In this document: piece by piece, positions 7,210-15,727 of the stretch
How the letters are laid out: each line of letters begins with the position of its first letter
Numbering within the stretch: position 1 is the first letter of the stretch
Assembly: GCF_001279005.1 (NCBI RefSeq)
Contig: NZ_LGCN01000218.1
Span: forward strand, 1 to 36,320
DNA from: Streptomyces caelestis
GTDB taxonomy: Bacteria > Actinomycetota > Actinomycetes > Streptomycetales > Streptomycetaceae
Direction: 5' to 3'
Length of the DNA: 36,320 bases
Program-made: the position numbers and the translations under genes
The notes under the pieces: model-generated
Database searches by the model: none
Told to the model about the DNA's origin: nothing
Seen by the model: the letters and a program-made list of their open reading frames with translations, nothing else

Positions 7210-9423
7210 TCACCGCGTCTTCGGCGTCAGGACGCGGTCTTCTCCGGCGACCAGGTCGAGCGGCTCGGCGCCGGCGGAAGTCCACAGGTCGATGCGGTGG
7301 GTGCGGGTGGGGCGCAGGACGGCGGTGGCGCCGTCCGGGGACCAGGTGAGGTCGAGTGAGGCGCCGAACCGGGTGCGGATCCCGCGCAGTGCGCCGCTCG
7401 GATACGCCGGGAGCGGCGCCGGCAGCAGGACCAGCCGGTCGGGGGTGGACTGGACGAGCGCCTCGATCAGCACGGCGGGCAGGGTGTGGGCGGCGTCGGC
7501 GTTGTAGACGTGGCGGTGCGGGTAGTGCGCGCTCATCAGGGAGGCGTGGAAGAAGTCGCCGTCGAGGACCTGGCCGAGCGCGTGGGCGACCCGCTCGCCG
7601 TCCCGGAGACGGGCCGCGATCAGCGCGTGGTGCAGGTGGCCGTGCGCGGAGTCGTTCTCGGCGCCGCGCAGTTCCAGGGCGCGGTGGGCGGCGTCGGCCA
7701 GGTCCGGGGTGTCGTAGGGGGTGATCTCGTCCAGCGGCCAGACGCCGTAGAGGTGGCTGAGGTGGCGGTGGTCGTAGGAGTCCTCCAGGCCGGGCCACGC
7801 CCATTCGGCGAGCGCGCCGTCGGCGTTGATCCGGTGCGGGGGCAGCCGGTCGGCGAGCGCCCGCCAGCGGTCGGCGTGCTCCGGGTGGTACGCGGCGGCG
7901 GTGCGCAGGGCGTGCCGGGCCGCGGAGAGGTCCATGGCCGCGTTGACGGCGCCCCAGCTCGCGTTGGCGGGCCGGTTCTCGGGCGAGTAGGAGGGGACGA
8001 CGGCCGGCCGTCCCCCGCTGTCGGTGCGGGTGAGGAAGTCCTCGTAGAACAAGGCGACTTCGGCGAGCACGGCGGCGGTGTGCGGATCGCGCTCGCCACG
8101 GGTCTCGTCGTGGTCGACGAGGGGCTTGAGCAGCCAGTCGGCGCCGGCGGTCCACAGGTGCAGCGGGTACTCGCGGCTGAAGTGGTAGGAGTGCCCCGAC
8201 TCGCCGTCGCTGTGGGCGGGCGCGACGACGCCCCGGGCGCCGAAGACCGCGCGGGCGTTGTCCCGCCAGTCGGGCAACTGCCGCCGGATCAGGGCGGCCA
8301 GCGCCTCGGTGACCTCGGGGAGGTCCGCCGCGGCGGCGGACGCGGTCTGGAGGTTGAGGTTGGCGTCGTTGGTGAAGGCGCCGGACCAGGCGGTGTCCCA
8401 GTCGCCGGTCCACAGCCCGGTGAGGCGGGGCGGGAACAGGCCGCTGGAGGACAGCAGATGGTAGCGGCCGGCCGCGAAGAGCCTCTCGAGCAGGGCGGCG
8501 CTGTGCGGCCGGGTGAGCAACTCGGATCCCGGCAGGGCGCGTTCGCCCGGGTCGGCGGCCAGGTCGAGGGTGACGCGCTCGTAGGCGGTGCGGTGCAGGG
8601 GCAGATGACGGGCGAGGAGGTCGTCGTACGGGGTCCCGGGCGCGTCGTCGAGCAGATCGCGCAGGGCACGGCCCTCGGCGACCACGTCGGTCTCCCCGGT
8701 GTGCCGCCGCACCCGGGTGAGCAGCAGCACGGACCGGGCGCCCTCGACGCGCACGCCCGGCGGGGCGAGCGCCGTCCGGCCGCCGGTGACGACGACCAGG
8801 GTGACGCCGGTGCAGGCGAGGTCGCTGCCCGGGTAGCGGGCGCGCAGGCTCAGCAGCGCGCCCTCGGGGGTGAGGACGGCTCCGTGGCCGACGCCCAGAC
8901 CGGTGGGGGCGCCGGGGAGCCTGTGGTCCAGGGAGACGTCGAGAGCGAGTCCGGGGCCGGTGACGTGCTGGACGATCACGTCGTCGGCGCGGGAGACGAA
9001 GACCCGGCTGGTCCAGTCGGCGCGGGTGGCCTCCGCGACGCCGGTGGCGAAGTCGACCGTGCGGCGGTACCCGCCCCGGTCCGGGTCGCCGTCCGGGCGG
9101 CGCACCCGGAGCTGGAAGGCGGGGTGGAAGGGCTGCACCCACTGGAGCGGGCGGCCGTCGGTGAAGCCCTCGGCGGCGGTCGGGTCACCGGCGAGCAGCC
9201 GGTCCTGGAGGCCGGGCAGGCCGTCGGCCAGCCGGGGCGGCAGCCGGTTGTGGCCGTCGCCCTCGCCCGGACGGACGAGGGTGTGATGGGTGACGACGGT
9301 CCGGTCGTCGTCCGGATCGCCGAACGCGAGGGCGCCGTGGCGGCCGTTGCCGCTCAGGAAGGCGTCCTCCCAGCGGGCGGCCGGTCGTGGCTCCCAGGTT
9401 CCGTGCACGGGCGTGGCGCTCAT
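7210..9423 (-). CDS. GH95-family alpha-L-fucosidase-type glycosidase, cytoplasmic
   Basis: GH95 enzymes are inverting alpha-L-fucosidases (some alpha-L-galactosidases) that remove the terminal alpha-1,2-linked sugar, as found on the xyloglucan side chain. The protein has 737 residues and no signal peptide, so it should act on imported oligosaccharides. The N-terminal beta domain starts with WEDAFLSGNGRHGALAFG; the (alpha/alpha)6 barrel contains FTNDANLNLQTA, where Asn355 and Asn357 fit the GH95 NxN pair, and VVPSYSPEN, where Glu482 fits the general acid. The usual QMNYWP stretch after the asparagine pair is replaced by QTASAAAADLPE, so this is a divergent member and fucose specificity is inferred mainly from family and context. 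The ATG overlaps the stop of the GH42 gene by 4 nt (ATGA), implying translational coupling. Confidence 0.85.
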   Translation of the reverse strand: MSATPVHGTWEPRPAARWEDAFLSGNGRHGALAFGDPDDDRTVVTHHTLVRPGEGDGHNRLPPRLADGLPGLQDRLLAGDPTAAEGFTDGRPLQWVQPFHPAFQLRVRRPDGDPDRGGYRRTVDFATGVAEATRADWTSRVFVSRADDVIVQHVTGPGLALDVSLDHRLPGAPTGLGVGHGAVLTPEGALLSLRARYPGSDLACTGVTLVVVTGGRTALAPPGVRVEGARSVLLLTRVRRHTGETDVVAEGRALRDLLDDAPGTPYDDLLARHLPLHRTAYERVTLDLAADPGERALPGSELLTRPHSAALLERLFAAGRYHLLSSSGLFPPRLTGLWTGDWDTAWSGAFTNDANLNLQTASAAAADLPEVTEALAALIRRQLPDWRDNARAVFGARGVVAPAHSDGESGHSYHFSREYPLHLWTAGADWLLKPLVDHDETRGERDPHTAAVLAEVALFYEDFLTRTDSGGRPAVVPSYSPENRPANASWGAVNAAMDLSAARHALRTAAAYHPEHADRWRALADRLPPHRINADGALAEWAWPGLEDSYDHRHLSHLYGVWPLDEITPYDTPDLADAAHRALELRGAENDSAHGHLHHALIAARLRDGERVAHALGQVLDGDFFHASLMSAHYPHRHVYNADAAHTLPAVLIEALVQSTPDRLVLLPAPLPAYPSGALRGIRTRFGASLDLTWSPDGATAVLRPTRTHRIDLWTSAGAEPLDLVAGEDRVLTPKTR

Positions 9424-11390
9424 GGCTTCAGCACCGCCGCGCCGTAGCGGCCGAGGGTGATCCGGTCGGTCACGGTCGCCTCCGTCAGCAGGTCGTGGTG
9501 GGTTCCCGGGACGTCCACGGTGACCGGCTCCCGGTCGTGGTTGAGCAGGAACAGCAGGTCCCCGCGGCGGACCGCCTCGACTCCGTCCGGGAGTCCGTCG
9601 AGCGCCGGCCGCACGCCCGCGCCGGTGGCGACGCGGGTCAGCAGCGCGCGCAGCGCCTCCGGTTCGGGGAGCGTCGAGACGTACCAGGCACGGCCCTTGC
9701 GCAGTACGGCGGGCAGTCCGTCGAGTTCCCCGCCCTCGTAGGGGACGGTCTCGTCGGCGGTGCCGTCGGGCTCCAGTTCCTCGGACCACAGGGTGCCGCG
9801 CAGGCCGCCCTCGCAGTCGGCGGTCTCCCCCGGCTCCAGCGGCCACCACTCGTGCAGGGTGCGGATGCCGAAGAGTTCCCGCAGCCGGGCGTCCATGCCG
9901 CCGGGCCGGACCCGGTCGTCCTGGTCGGCGACGCCGGTCAGGAAGCCGCAGACGAGGGTGCCGCCGCCGCGCACGTAGGCGAGCAGGCTGTCGACGGCCG
10001 CGTCGGTGAGGAGGTAGAGCTGCGGGACGACGACCAGCCGGTAGCCGGACAGATCGTGTCCGGGGTGGGCGAAGTCGGTGGTGAGGCCGGCCTGCCAGAG
10101 CGCGCGGTGCCAGGCGCTCAGGACCCGCGGGTAGTCGACCTCGTGGGAGGGCCGGGCCTCCTGGTCGCCGGCCCACCAGGAGTGCCAGTCGTGCAGCACG
10201 GCGACATCGGCGGTGATCCGGCCGCCGCTGACGTGCGGGGCGATCCGGGCCAGGTCCGCGCCGAGCCGCTTGACCTCCTGGTACGTACGCCCCTGCTCGC
10301 CGGCGTGGCCGACCATCCCGGAGTGGAACTTCTCCGCGCCCTGCCGGGACTGACGCCACTGGAAGTAGCAGACGGCGTCCGCGCCGCGGGCGACGGCCTG
10401 GAGGGACCACAGGCGGTTGAGGCCGCGCGGCTTGGGACGGTTCACGCGCCGCCAGTTGACCGCTCCGGCCGCCTGTTCCATCAGCATCCACGGGCCGCGG
10501 GCCTGGGAGCGGGTCATGTCCTGGACCAGGGCGCCGCTCTGGGCGCCGAGCGGGTCGCGCGGGTCGGGGTAGAGGTCGACGGAGACGACGTCCTCCTCCT
10601 CGGCCCAGCGCCAGGCGTCCTGCCCCGCCCACAGCGGCATGAAGTTGGTGGTGACCGGGAGGTGCGGGGTGTGCCGGCGGACGATGTCGCGTTCGGCGGT
10701 GTAACACTCCAGGAGCATGTCGGAGGTGAAGCGCTTGAAGTCCAGCACCTGGGTGGGGTTCTTCAGGTAGTGCGCGTGGCGGGGCGGCAGCACCTCGGCC
10801 CAGTCACCGTAGCCCTGGCTCCAGAAGGCGGTGCCCCAGGCGGTGTTGAGGGCGTCGAGGGTGCCGTAGCGGTGGCGCAGCCAGGAGCGGAAGCGGGCGG
10901 CGGCCTCGTCGCCGAAGTCGTAGGTGCAGTACTCGTTGTTGATGTGCCACAGGGTGAGGGCCGGGTGGCCGGCGTAGCGGGCGGCCAGGTCCTCGGTGAT
11001 GGCGGCGGCGTACCGGCGGTAGACGGCGCTGGAGTGCGAGAAGTGCTGGCGTCCGCCCCACCACTCGGTCCGGCCCTCCGCGTCCCGGGGCAGGGTGTCG
11101 GGGTGGAGGTGGCCCATCCAGGGCGGCGGGGAGGCGGTCGGGGTGGCGAGGACGACACCGACGCCGCTGTCGTGCATCAGGTCCATCAGCCGGTCCAGCC
11201 AGCCGAAGTCCCGCTCCCCCGGGCGGGGTTCGAGCTTCGACCAGGAGAAGACGCCGAGGGTGACGGAGTTGACCCCGGCCTCCTTCATCAGCCGGACGTC
11301 CTCGGGCCAGACCTCCTCGGGCCACTGCTCGGGGTTGTAGTCGCCGCCGTACAGGAGGCGGCCGCGGGTGACATCGCTCAGGTCCGGCAT
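9420..11390 (-). CDS. GH42-family beta-galactosidase, cytoplasmic
   Basis: GH42 enzymes are retaining beta-galactosidases of clan GH-A. The protein has 656 residues, the expected size, with no signal peptide. It begins with LLYGGDYNPEQWPEEVW, a GH42 hallmark. The acid/base is Glu153 in HINNEY and the nucleophile is Glu305 in MLMEQAAG. A glutamine-amidotransferase-like trimerisation domain (about 400-590) and a short C-terminal beta domain follow. Within this locus the natural job is to remove beta-1,2-galactose from xyloglucan side chains after the fucose is taken off. Its ATG shares one base with the GH74 stop (TGATG) and its stop overlaps the GH95 start (ATGA), so three enzymes form a coupled block. 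Confidence 0.93.
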   Translation of the reverse strand: MPDLSDVTRGRLLYGGDYNPEQWPEEVWPEDVRLMKEAGVNSVTLGVFSWSKLEPRPGERDFGWLDRLMDLMHDSGVGVVLATPTASPPPWMGHLHPDTLPRDAEGRTEWWGGRQHFSHSSAVYRRYAAAITEDLAARYAGHPALTLWHINNEYCTYDFGDEAAARFRSWLRHRYGTLDALNTAWGTAFWSQGYGDWAEVLPPRHAHYLKNPTQVLDFKRFTSDMLLECYTAERDIVRRHTPHLPVTTNFMPLWAGQDAWRWAEEEDVVSVDLYPDPRDPLGAQSGALVQDMTRSQARGPWMLMEQAAGAVNWRRVNRPKPRGLNRLWSLQAVARGADAVCYFQWRQSRQGAEKFHSGMVGHAGEQGRTYQEVKRLGADLARIAPHVSGGRITADVAVLHDWHSWWAGDQEARPSHEVDYPRVLSAWHRALWQAGLTTDFAHPGHDLSGYRLVVVPQLYLLTDAAVDSLLAYVRGGGTLVCGFLTGVADQDDRVRPGGMDARLRELFGIRTLHEWWPLEPGETADCEGGLRGTLWSEELEPDGTADETVPYEGGELDGLPAVLRKGRAWYVSTLPEPEALRALLTRVATGAGVRPALDGLPDGVEAVRRGDLLFLLNHDREPVTVDVPGTHHDLLTEATVTDRITLGRYGAAVLKP

Positions 11391-13588
11391 CAGACGGGCT
11401 CCCCGTACTGGATGCCGCGCCCGTTGGTGGCGAGGTAGACCCGGCCGTACACGCGCGGGTCGCCGGTGATGGTCTCGCCGGTCCAGCCCCACTGGTGGTC
11501 GTCGTCGTTGATGCGCACCCAGGTCCTCGCCTCGTCGTCGGAGCGGTACACGGCGGTGATCGCCTCGGTGGAGCCGACCAGGTAGACCGCGGGGTATCCG
11601 GCGCCGGCGGCGGCCTTGCCGAAGCCGAGGGTGTGGGAAGCCCGGCAGCTCTCCACCTTGGCGAAGCTCCCGCCTCCGTCGGTGGACCGGTACAGTCCGT
11701 TCCCCTTGGTGCTCAGCCACAGGTCGCCGCTGCGGCCGGGGGCCGCGGCCAGCTTGAACTGGCTGTCGCCGGAGGGCAGCCCGGTCGCCCGGGCGGTGAA
11801 GGAACGCCCCTTGTCGGTGCTGGCGAGCAGCGTTCCCGTGTCGGTGTCGTACGCGTAGAAGAGCGCCGGGTCGGCCGGGTCGGCGACCGGGGTGGCGCCC
11901 TTCGGGAAGGTGGGGATCTCGGACCAGGTGGCGCCGTTGTCCGCCGAGCGGTGGGCCGGGTACTTCGTTCCGTCCCAGTGCACGAAGGACCACAGGAGCA
12001 CGCTGCCGTCGGCGTTGGCGGCGATCGGCCCCGGCGCGTCCTCGGCGAGGGAGGGCTGGGCCGCGAAGGGCGCCCAGGTCCGCCCGCCGTCGTGGGAGTA
12101 CGCCCCGTTGCCGTTCTCGCCCCAGCCCGCCCGGACGACGTACGCCGGTCTGCGCGCGGCCTGCGCGAGTCCCGTCGCCGAGCCGAAGACGGGGTTCGTC
12201 GCCATGCCGTGCGCCGGGGACGAGGTGAGCCGCTCGTGGTACATCACGCCGATGTCCCGCGACCCGCTGATCAGGTGCGCCCTCCCGGCCGGGGGCGAGA
12301 CCAGCTGGGTCACGGACGCCTCCTCCAGACCGCGGATCCGCGGGGCCCAGTGGCGCAGGTCCCGGGTGCCGTAGAGGGTGGCGCCGGTGCCGTACACGAG
12401 GTGCTCCGAGTCGTACGGGTCGAGGGCGAGGGCCTGGATCCACCAGCCGAACTTGGGCTTGTCCTCGCCCCACTCCAGGTACGGCGTCTCGGAGACGTCG
12501 AGCACGGCGGTGTCCTTCAGCGAGCGCCAGCTGCGACCGCCGTCGGTGGACCGGTACAGCGTGTCGACCGCCGCCCAGCGGTTGTTGGTGGAGACGACGA
12601 CGGTGCCGGGGCGGCGGGCGTCGACGGCGACCCCGCCGTAGCCGAAGGTGTCGGCGGAGCCTTCCTCCGTCGTCCCGCCCGGCTTCACCGGGGTGACCTC
12701 GGTCCACCCGCCGCCGGCGGTGCGCAGCTTGTGCACGCTGCCGTCGGACTGGCCGTTGGGGCCGGGCGCGTCGGCGTAGGTCACGTACAGCTCGCGGGTG
12801 TGCCGGTCGTACGCGGCCCGGATCGGCACGCGTGCGGCGGTGCCGGACGGCTGCCCCGGCACGGCCTCCCAGGTGGTGCCGCCGGCCGTGCGGAACAGGT
12901 TCGCACCGCCGCCGTCGCCCCAGCCGGCGTAGACGGTGCGCCCGGCGGCGACCAGGAACGTGACGCCCTGGCCGGTGGCGGACGGAGTGGCCGGGAAGCC
13001 GGTCGCCGGCGCCCAGGTGGCGCCCCGGTCGGTGGACCTGAGCAGTCCGTCGTGCCGGGTGCCCAGCCACAGGGTGTCACTGTCGCGCGGGTCCACGAGG
13101 AGCCGCTCACCGGCGCCCCGGCCGTCCTCGTTGGCGCCGAGCTTCACGGTGAGGTCGGTGCGCCGCCAGGTGGCGCCGCGGTCGTCCGAACGCAGGACGG
13201 CGCCGTTGCTCCCCCACGACTGGGCGTAGGTGCCACAGGCCAGGTAGAGCCGGTCCGGGTGGGCGGGGTCGACCGCCATCGCCTCGACCCCGAGCAGGTT
13301 CCAGTCGTCCCACCCGATGTGGTCGAGCAGCGGGACCCAGCGGTCGCGCCGGTCGTCCCAGCGGTAGGCGCCCCCGATGTCGGTCCGGGCATAGGCGAGC
13401 CCACGCACACGAGGGTGGAACAGCACACCGGTGATGAACCCGGTCCCGCCGATGACGACGTTGCGCCAGCGGTAGGCGGAGGACCCGGCGGCCGACGCCT
13501 GGCCGGCGAGAACGGGAACACCGGCGACAGCGGCGACGGCCGCCGCTCCGGCGAGAACGGCACGCCGACTCAAGGAGGACGCGAACAT
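11390..13588 (-). CDS. Secreted GH74 xyloglucanase
   Basis: GH74 enzymes are inverting endo- or oligosaccharide-end xyloglucanases built from two seven-bladed propellers. The 732-residue precursor starts with a Tat signal peptide: SRRAVLAGAAAVAAVAG with cleavage near residue 34, so it is exported folded. The family signature TDIGGAYRW is present with catalytic Asp70, and SGSRDIGVMYH matches the region of the second catalytic Asp. Sialidase/BNR-like repeats such as STDRGATW, STDGGRSW and STDGGGSF recur along the chain, as expected for the propeller. There is no dockerin or CBM; the protein is catalytic domain only. The most specific evidence for xyloglucan as substrate in this locus is this gene. 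A 145-bp gap containing an interspersed repeat separates it from the permease gene upstream. Confidence 0.93.
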   Translation of the reverse strand: MFASSLSRRAVLAGAAAVAAVAGVPVLAGQASAAGSSAYRWRNVVIGGTGFITGVLFHPRVRGLAYARTDIGGAYRWDDRRDRWVPLLDHIGWDDWNLLGVEAMAVDPAHPDRLYLACGTYAQSWGSNGAVLRSDDRGATWRRTDLTVKLGANEDGRGAGERLLVDPRDSDTLWLGTRHDGLLRSTDRGATWAPATGFPATPSATGQGVTFLVAAGRTVYAGWGDGGGANLFRTAGGTTWEAVPGQPSGTAARVPIRAAYDRHTRELYVTYADAPGPNGQSDGSVHKLRTAGGGWTEVTPVKPGGTTEEGSADTFGYGGVAVDARRPGTVVVSTNNRWAAVDTLYRSTDGGRSWRSLKDTAVLDVSETPYLEWGEDKPKFGWWIQALALDPYDSEHLVYGTGATLYGTRDLRHWAPRIRGLEEASVTQLVSPPAGRAHLISGSRDIGVMYHERLTSSPAHGMATNPVFGSATGLAQAARRPAYVVRAGWGENGNGAYSHDGGRTWAPFAAQPSLAEDAPGPIAANADGSVLLWSFVHWDGTKYPAHRSADNGATWSEIPTFPKGATPVADPADPALFYAYDTDTGTLLASTDKGRSFTARATGLPSGDSQFKLAAAPGRSGDLWLSTKGNGLYRSTDGGGSFAKVESCRASHTLGFGKAAAGAGYPAVYLVGSTEAITAVYRSDDEARTWVRINDDDHQWGWTGETITGDPRVYGRVYLATNGRGIQYGEPV

Positions 13589-13626
13589 GACAGGAGACCT
13601 CGTAATCGGGGGTGAGTGGAGAACCT

Positions 13627-13710
13627 GAGGGGCGCGGGGCTGTGTCCGATATGCGGCTCCGCCGCGTGGGCGCGACCAGCCACAACGAACCGGCGGCCGA
13701 AAGACCACGC
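13627..13710. repeat. Streptomyces interspersed intergenic repeat
   Basis: The gap between permease and GH74 contains GGGGCGCGGGGCTGTGTCCG followed by GCGGCTCCGCCGCGTGGG and CGCGACCAGCCACAAC. I recognise this arrangement as a family of short intergenic repeats found in many copies in Streptomyces chromosomes. It includes a small hairpin (GCGGctcCCGC type). Whether it affects downstream expression is unknown. Boundaries are approximate. Confidence 0.6.
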
Positions 13711-13733
13711 GAGTTCCCCCACGACTCAGGGCG

Positions 13734-14669
13734 TTAGCCCTTGACGGCGCCGGTGAGCATCCCCTTCTTGAAGTGCTTCTGGACGAACGGCGACAACACG
13801 GCAACCGGCAGCAACGCCATCACCATGACGGCCATCTGCACGGCGAGACCGGACAGCTCACCGGTCTTGATCGCCTGGCCGAGCCCGACCGGCGCCTCCT
13901 GCTTCTGCACGAGCTGGATCATGACGTTCTGCAGCGGCAGCATGTCCTGGTCGTTGAGATACAGAGAGGCGTTGAACCAGGCACTCCAGTACCCGACGGC
14001 GTAGAACAGCGTGATCACCGCGACGACCGCGCGGGAGAGCGGCAGCACGATCTGCCGCAGGATGCGCAGGTCCCCGGCGCCGTCGATGCGGGCGCTGTCG
14101 ATCAGCTCCTGCGAGATGCCCATGAAGAAGCCGCGCAGCACCAGGATGTTGAAGACGCTGATCGCGCTGGGCAGGATCAGCGCGAGGTAGGTGTCCGTCA
14201 GGCCCAGGGACTGCACCAGCAGGTAGGTGGGGATGAGGCCGGCGCTGAAGAACATCGTGGCCAGCAGCACCATGAGGAGCCAGCGGTGGCCCAGGGAGCC
14301 GGTGCGGGACAGCCCGTAGGCGCACAGCACCGACACCGCCATCGAGAACACGGTGCCCACGAGGGTGACGCCGAGGCTGACGAGCGTGGCGCGGGTGACC
14401 TGGCCGCCGCTGAGCAGTTCCTGGTAGGCGACGAAGGTGATGTCCTTCGGGATCATCACCAGCCCGCCGGCCTCGTCGATGGTCTTCCGTGAGGACAGGC
14501 TGGTGACGACGACGATCCACAGCGGGAACAGGATGGCCAGGCAGGCGAGGAGCAGGACCAGCCCTTTGCCGGCGAGGCCGGCCCGGCTGGGCGCCTCCTC
14601 CCACACCGGCCGGGGCGGAGCCGCCCACCGGCCGGGAGTCCGCACGGGCTTGTCGATGACGGCGGTCAC
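13734..14669 (-). CDS. Sugar ABC transporter permease, CUT1 family, YtcP/LplC-type
   Basis: This 311-residue inner-membrane protein is the second permease of the oligosaccharide importer. Six hydrophobic segments can be made out, the first at about residues 36-56 (LVLLLACLAILFPLWIVVV). The cytoplasmic EAA-type loop that docks on the ATPase reads SARIDGAGDLRILRQIVLPL. It ends FVQKHFKKGMLTGAVKG, the standard C-terminus of CUT1 permeases of this type. The start is a GTG at 14669 that overlaps the stop of the first permease by 4 nt (GTGA). No ATPase gene is adjacent. Confidence 0.94.
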   Translation of the reverse strand: MTAVIDKPVRTPGRWAAPPRPVWEEAPSRAGLAGKGLVLLLACLAILFPLWIVVVTSLSSRKTIDEAGGLVMIPKDITFVAYQELLSGGQVTRATLVSLGVTLVGTVFSMAVSVLCAYGLSRTGSLGHRWLLMVLLATMFFSAGLIPTYLLVQSLGLTDTYLALILPSAISVFNILVLRGFFMGISQELIDSARIDGAGDLRILRQIVLPLSRAVVAVITLFYAVGYWSAWFNASLYLNDQDMLPLQNVMIQLVQKQEAPVGLGQAIKTGELSGLAVQMAVMVMALLPVAVLSPFVQKHFKKGMLTGAVKG

Positions 14670-15700
14670 TTCTTGTACACCCCCTGCTCGCCCATGAGGT
14701 GGGCCACCTTGTTCGCTATCAGGACCAGGCCGAGACTGATGACGCCCTTGACGAGACCGGCGGCGGCCGCGTAGCCGAAGTCCTGGTTGCGCACGCCGTT
14801 CCACCACACGAAGGTGTCGAGGACCTCCGAGGCTCCCGGTCCGACGGCGTCGCGTTGCAGCAGGATCTGCTCGAAGCCGACCGTCAGGGCGTCGCCGACG
14901 CGCAGCACCAGCAGCAGGGCGATCACCGGGCGCAGCGCGGGCAGTGTGACGTGCCACATGCGGCGCCAGCGGTTCGCGCCGTCCATCGCGGCGGCCTCGT
15001 ACAGGTCGGGGCTGACCGAGGCCAGCGCGGCGAGGAAGACGATGATCCCCCAGCCGGCGTCCTTCCACACGCTCTGCGCGGTGACCAGGAACTTGAAGGT
15101 CTCCGGGTCGGTCATCAGGCTGAGCCCGTCGTACCCGTGGTCGCGCAGCAGCTGGGACAGCAGCCCGGCGCCGCCGAACAGCTGCTGGAAGACGGCGACG
15201 ACCAGCACCCACGAGAAGAAGTGCGGCAGATAGAGGACCGCCTGCGAGATCGCCCGCACCCGGGGCCTGACCACGCTGTTGATGAGCAGCGCGAGCAGGA
15301 TGGGGATCGGGAAGTACAGCACCAGCTGGAGGAAGAACAGCAGCAGTGTGTTCTGCACCGCGTTCCAGAAGGCGGAGTCCTCGAAGATCCGCTGGAAGTT
15401 CTCCAGGCCCACCCACGGGCTGTGCAGGATGGAGACGACCCCGTTGTCACTGATGTAGGGGTCGTACTCCTGGAACGCGACGACGTTGCCGAGGATCGGC
15501 ACGTAGTTGAAGAGCAGCACCAGCAGGATCGCCGGCAGCGTCATCAGCAGCAGGACGCGGTCGCGTCTGAACCTCAGTCGCAGGCTGAGCTTCCCGGCGG
15601 GCGGTTTCCCGGTGCCCCCGGTGGCGCCGTCGTGCGCCGCCGGGGGGTTCTCCTTCGCTTCGGCCTCGGTGTCGGTCCGAGGCACCGTGCTGTGGGACAC
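14666..15700 (-). CDS. Sugar ABC transporter permease, CUT1 family, LplB-type
   Basis: First permease of the importer, 344 residues. A charged, proline-rich N-terminal tail of about 45 residues precedes six membrane segments, the first being LLLMTLPAILLVLLFNYVPI. The EAA loop is EAAAMDGANRWRRMWHVTLP, with the conserved EAA-x3-G spacing. LplB-type permeases normally pair with YtcP/LplC-type partners and long LplA-type binding proteins, which is exactly the set here. The GTG start at 15700 is preceded by AAGGAGAA at good spacing. It begins 27 bp after the binding-protein gene. Confidence 0.94.
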   Translation of the reverse strand: MSHSTVPRTDTEAEAKENPPAAHDGATGGTGKPPAGKLSLRLRFRRDRVLLLMTLPAILLVLLFNYVPILGNVVAFQEYDPYISDNGVVSILHSPWVGLENFQRIFEDSAFWNAVQNTLLLFFLQLVLYFPIPILLALLINSVVRPRVRAISQAVLYLPHFFSWVLVVAVFQQLFGGAGLLSQLLRDHGYDGLSLMTDPETFKFLVTAQSVWKDAGWGIIVFLAALASVSPDLYEAAAMDGANRWRRMWHVTLPALRPVIALLLVLRVGDALTVGFEQILLQRDAVGPGASEVLDTFVWWNGVRNQDFGYAAAAGLVKGVISLGLVLIANKVAHLMGEQGVYKK

Positions 15701-15727
15701 GGCGGTTCTCCTTGCCTCGGTACCCGG

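Noticed and set aside
7486..11438. Long plus-strand open frames opposite GH95 and GH42
   Set aside because: These are complementary-strand shadows; the minus-strand frames have clear catalytic motifs and start/stop overlaps.
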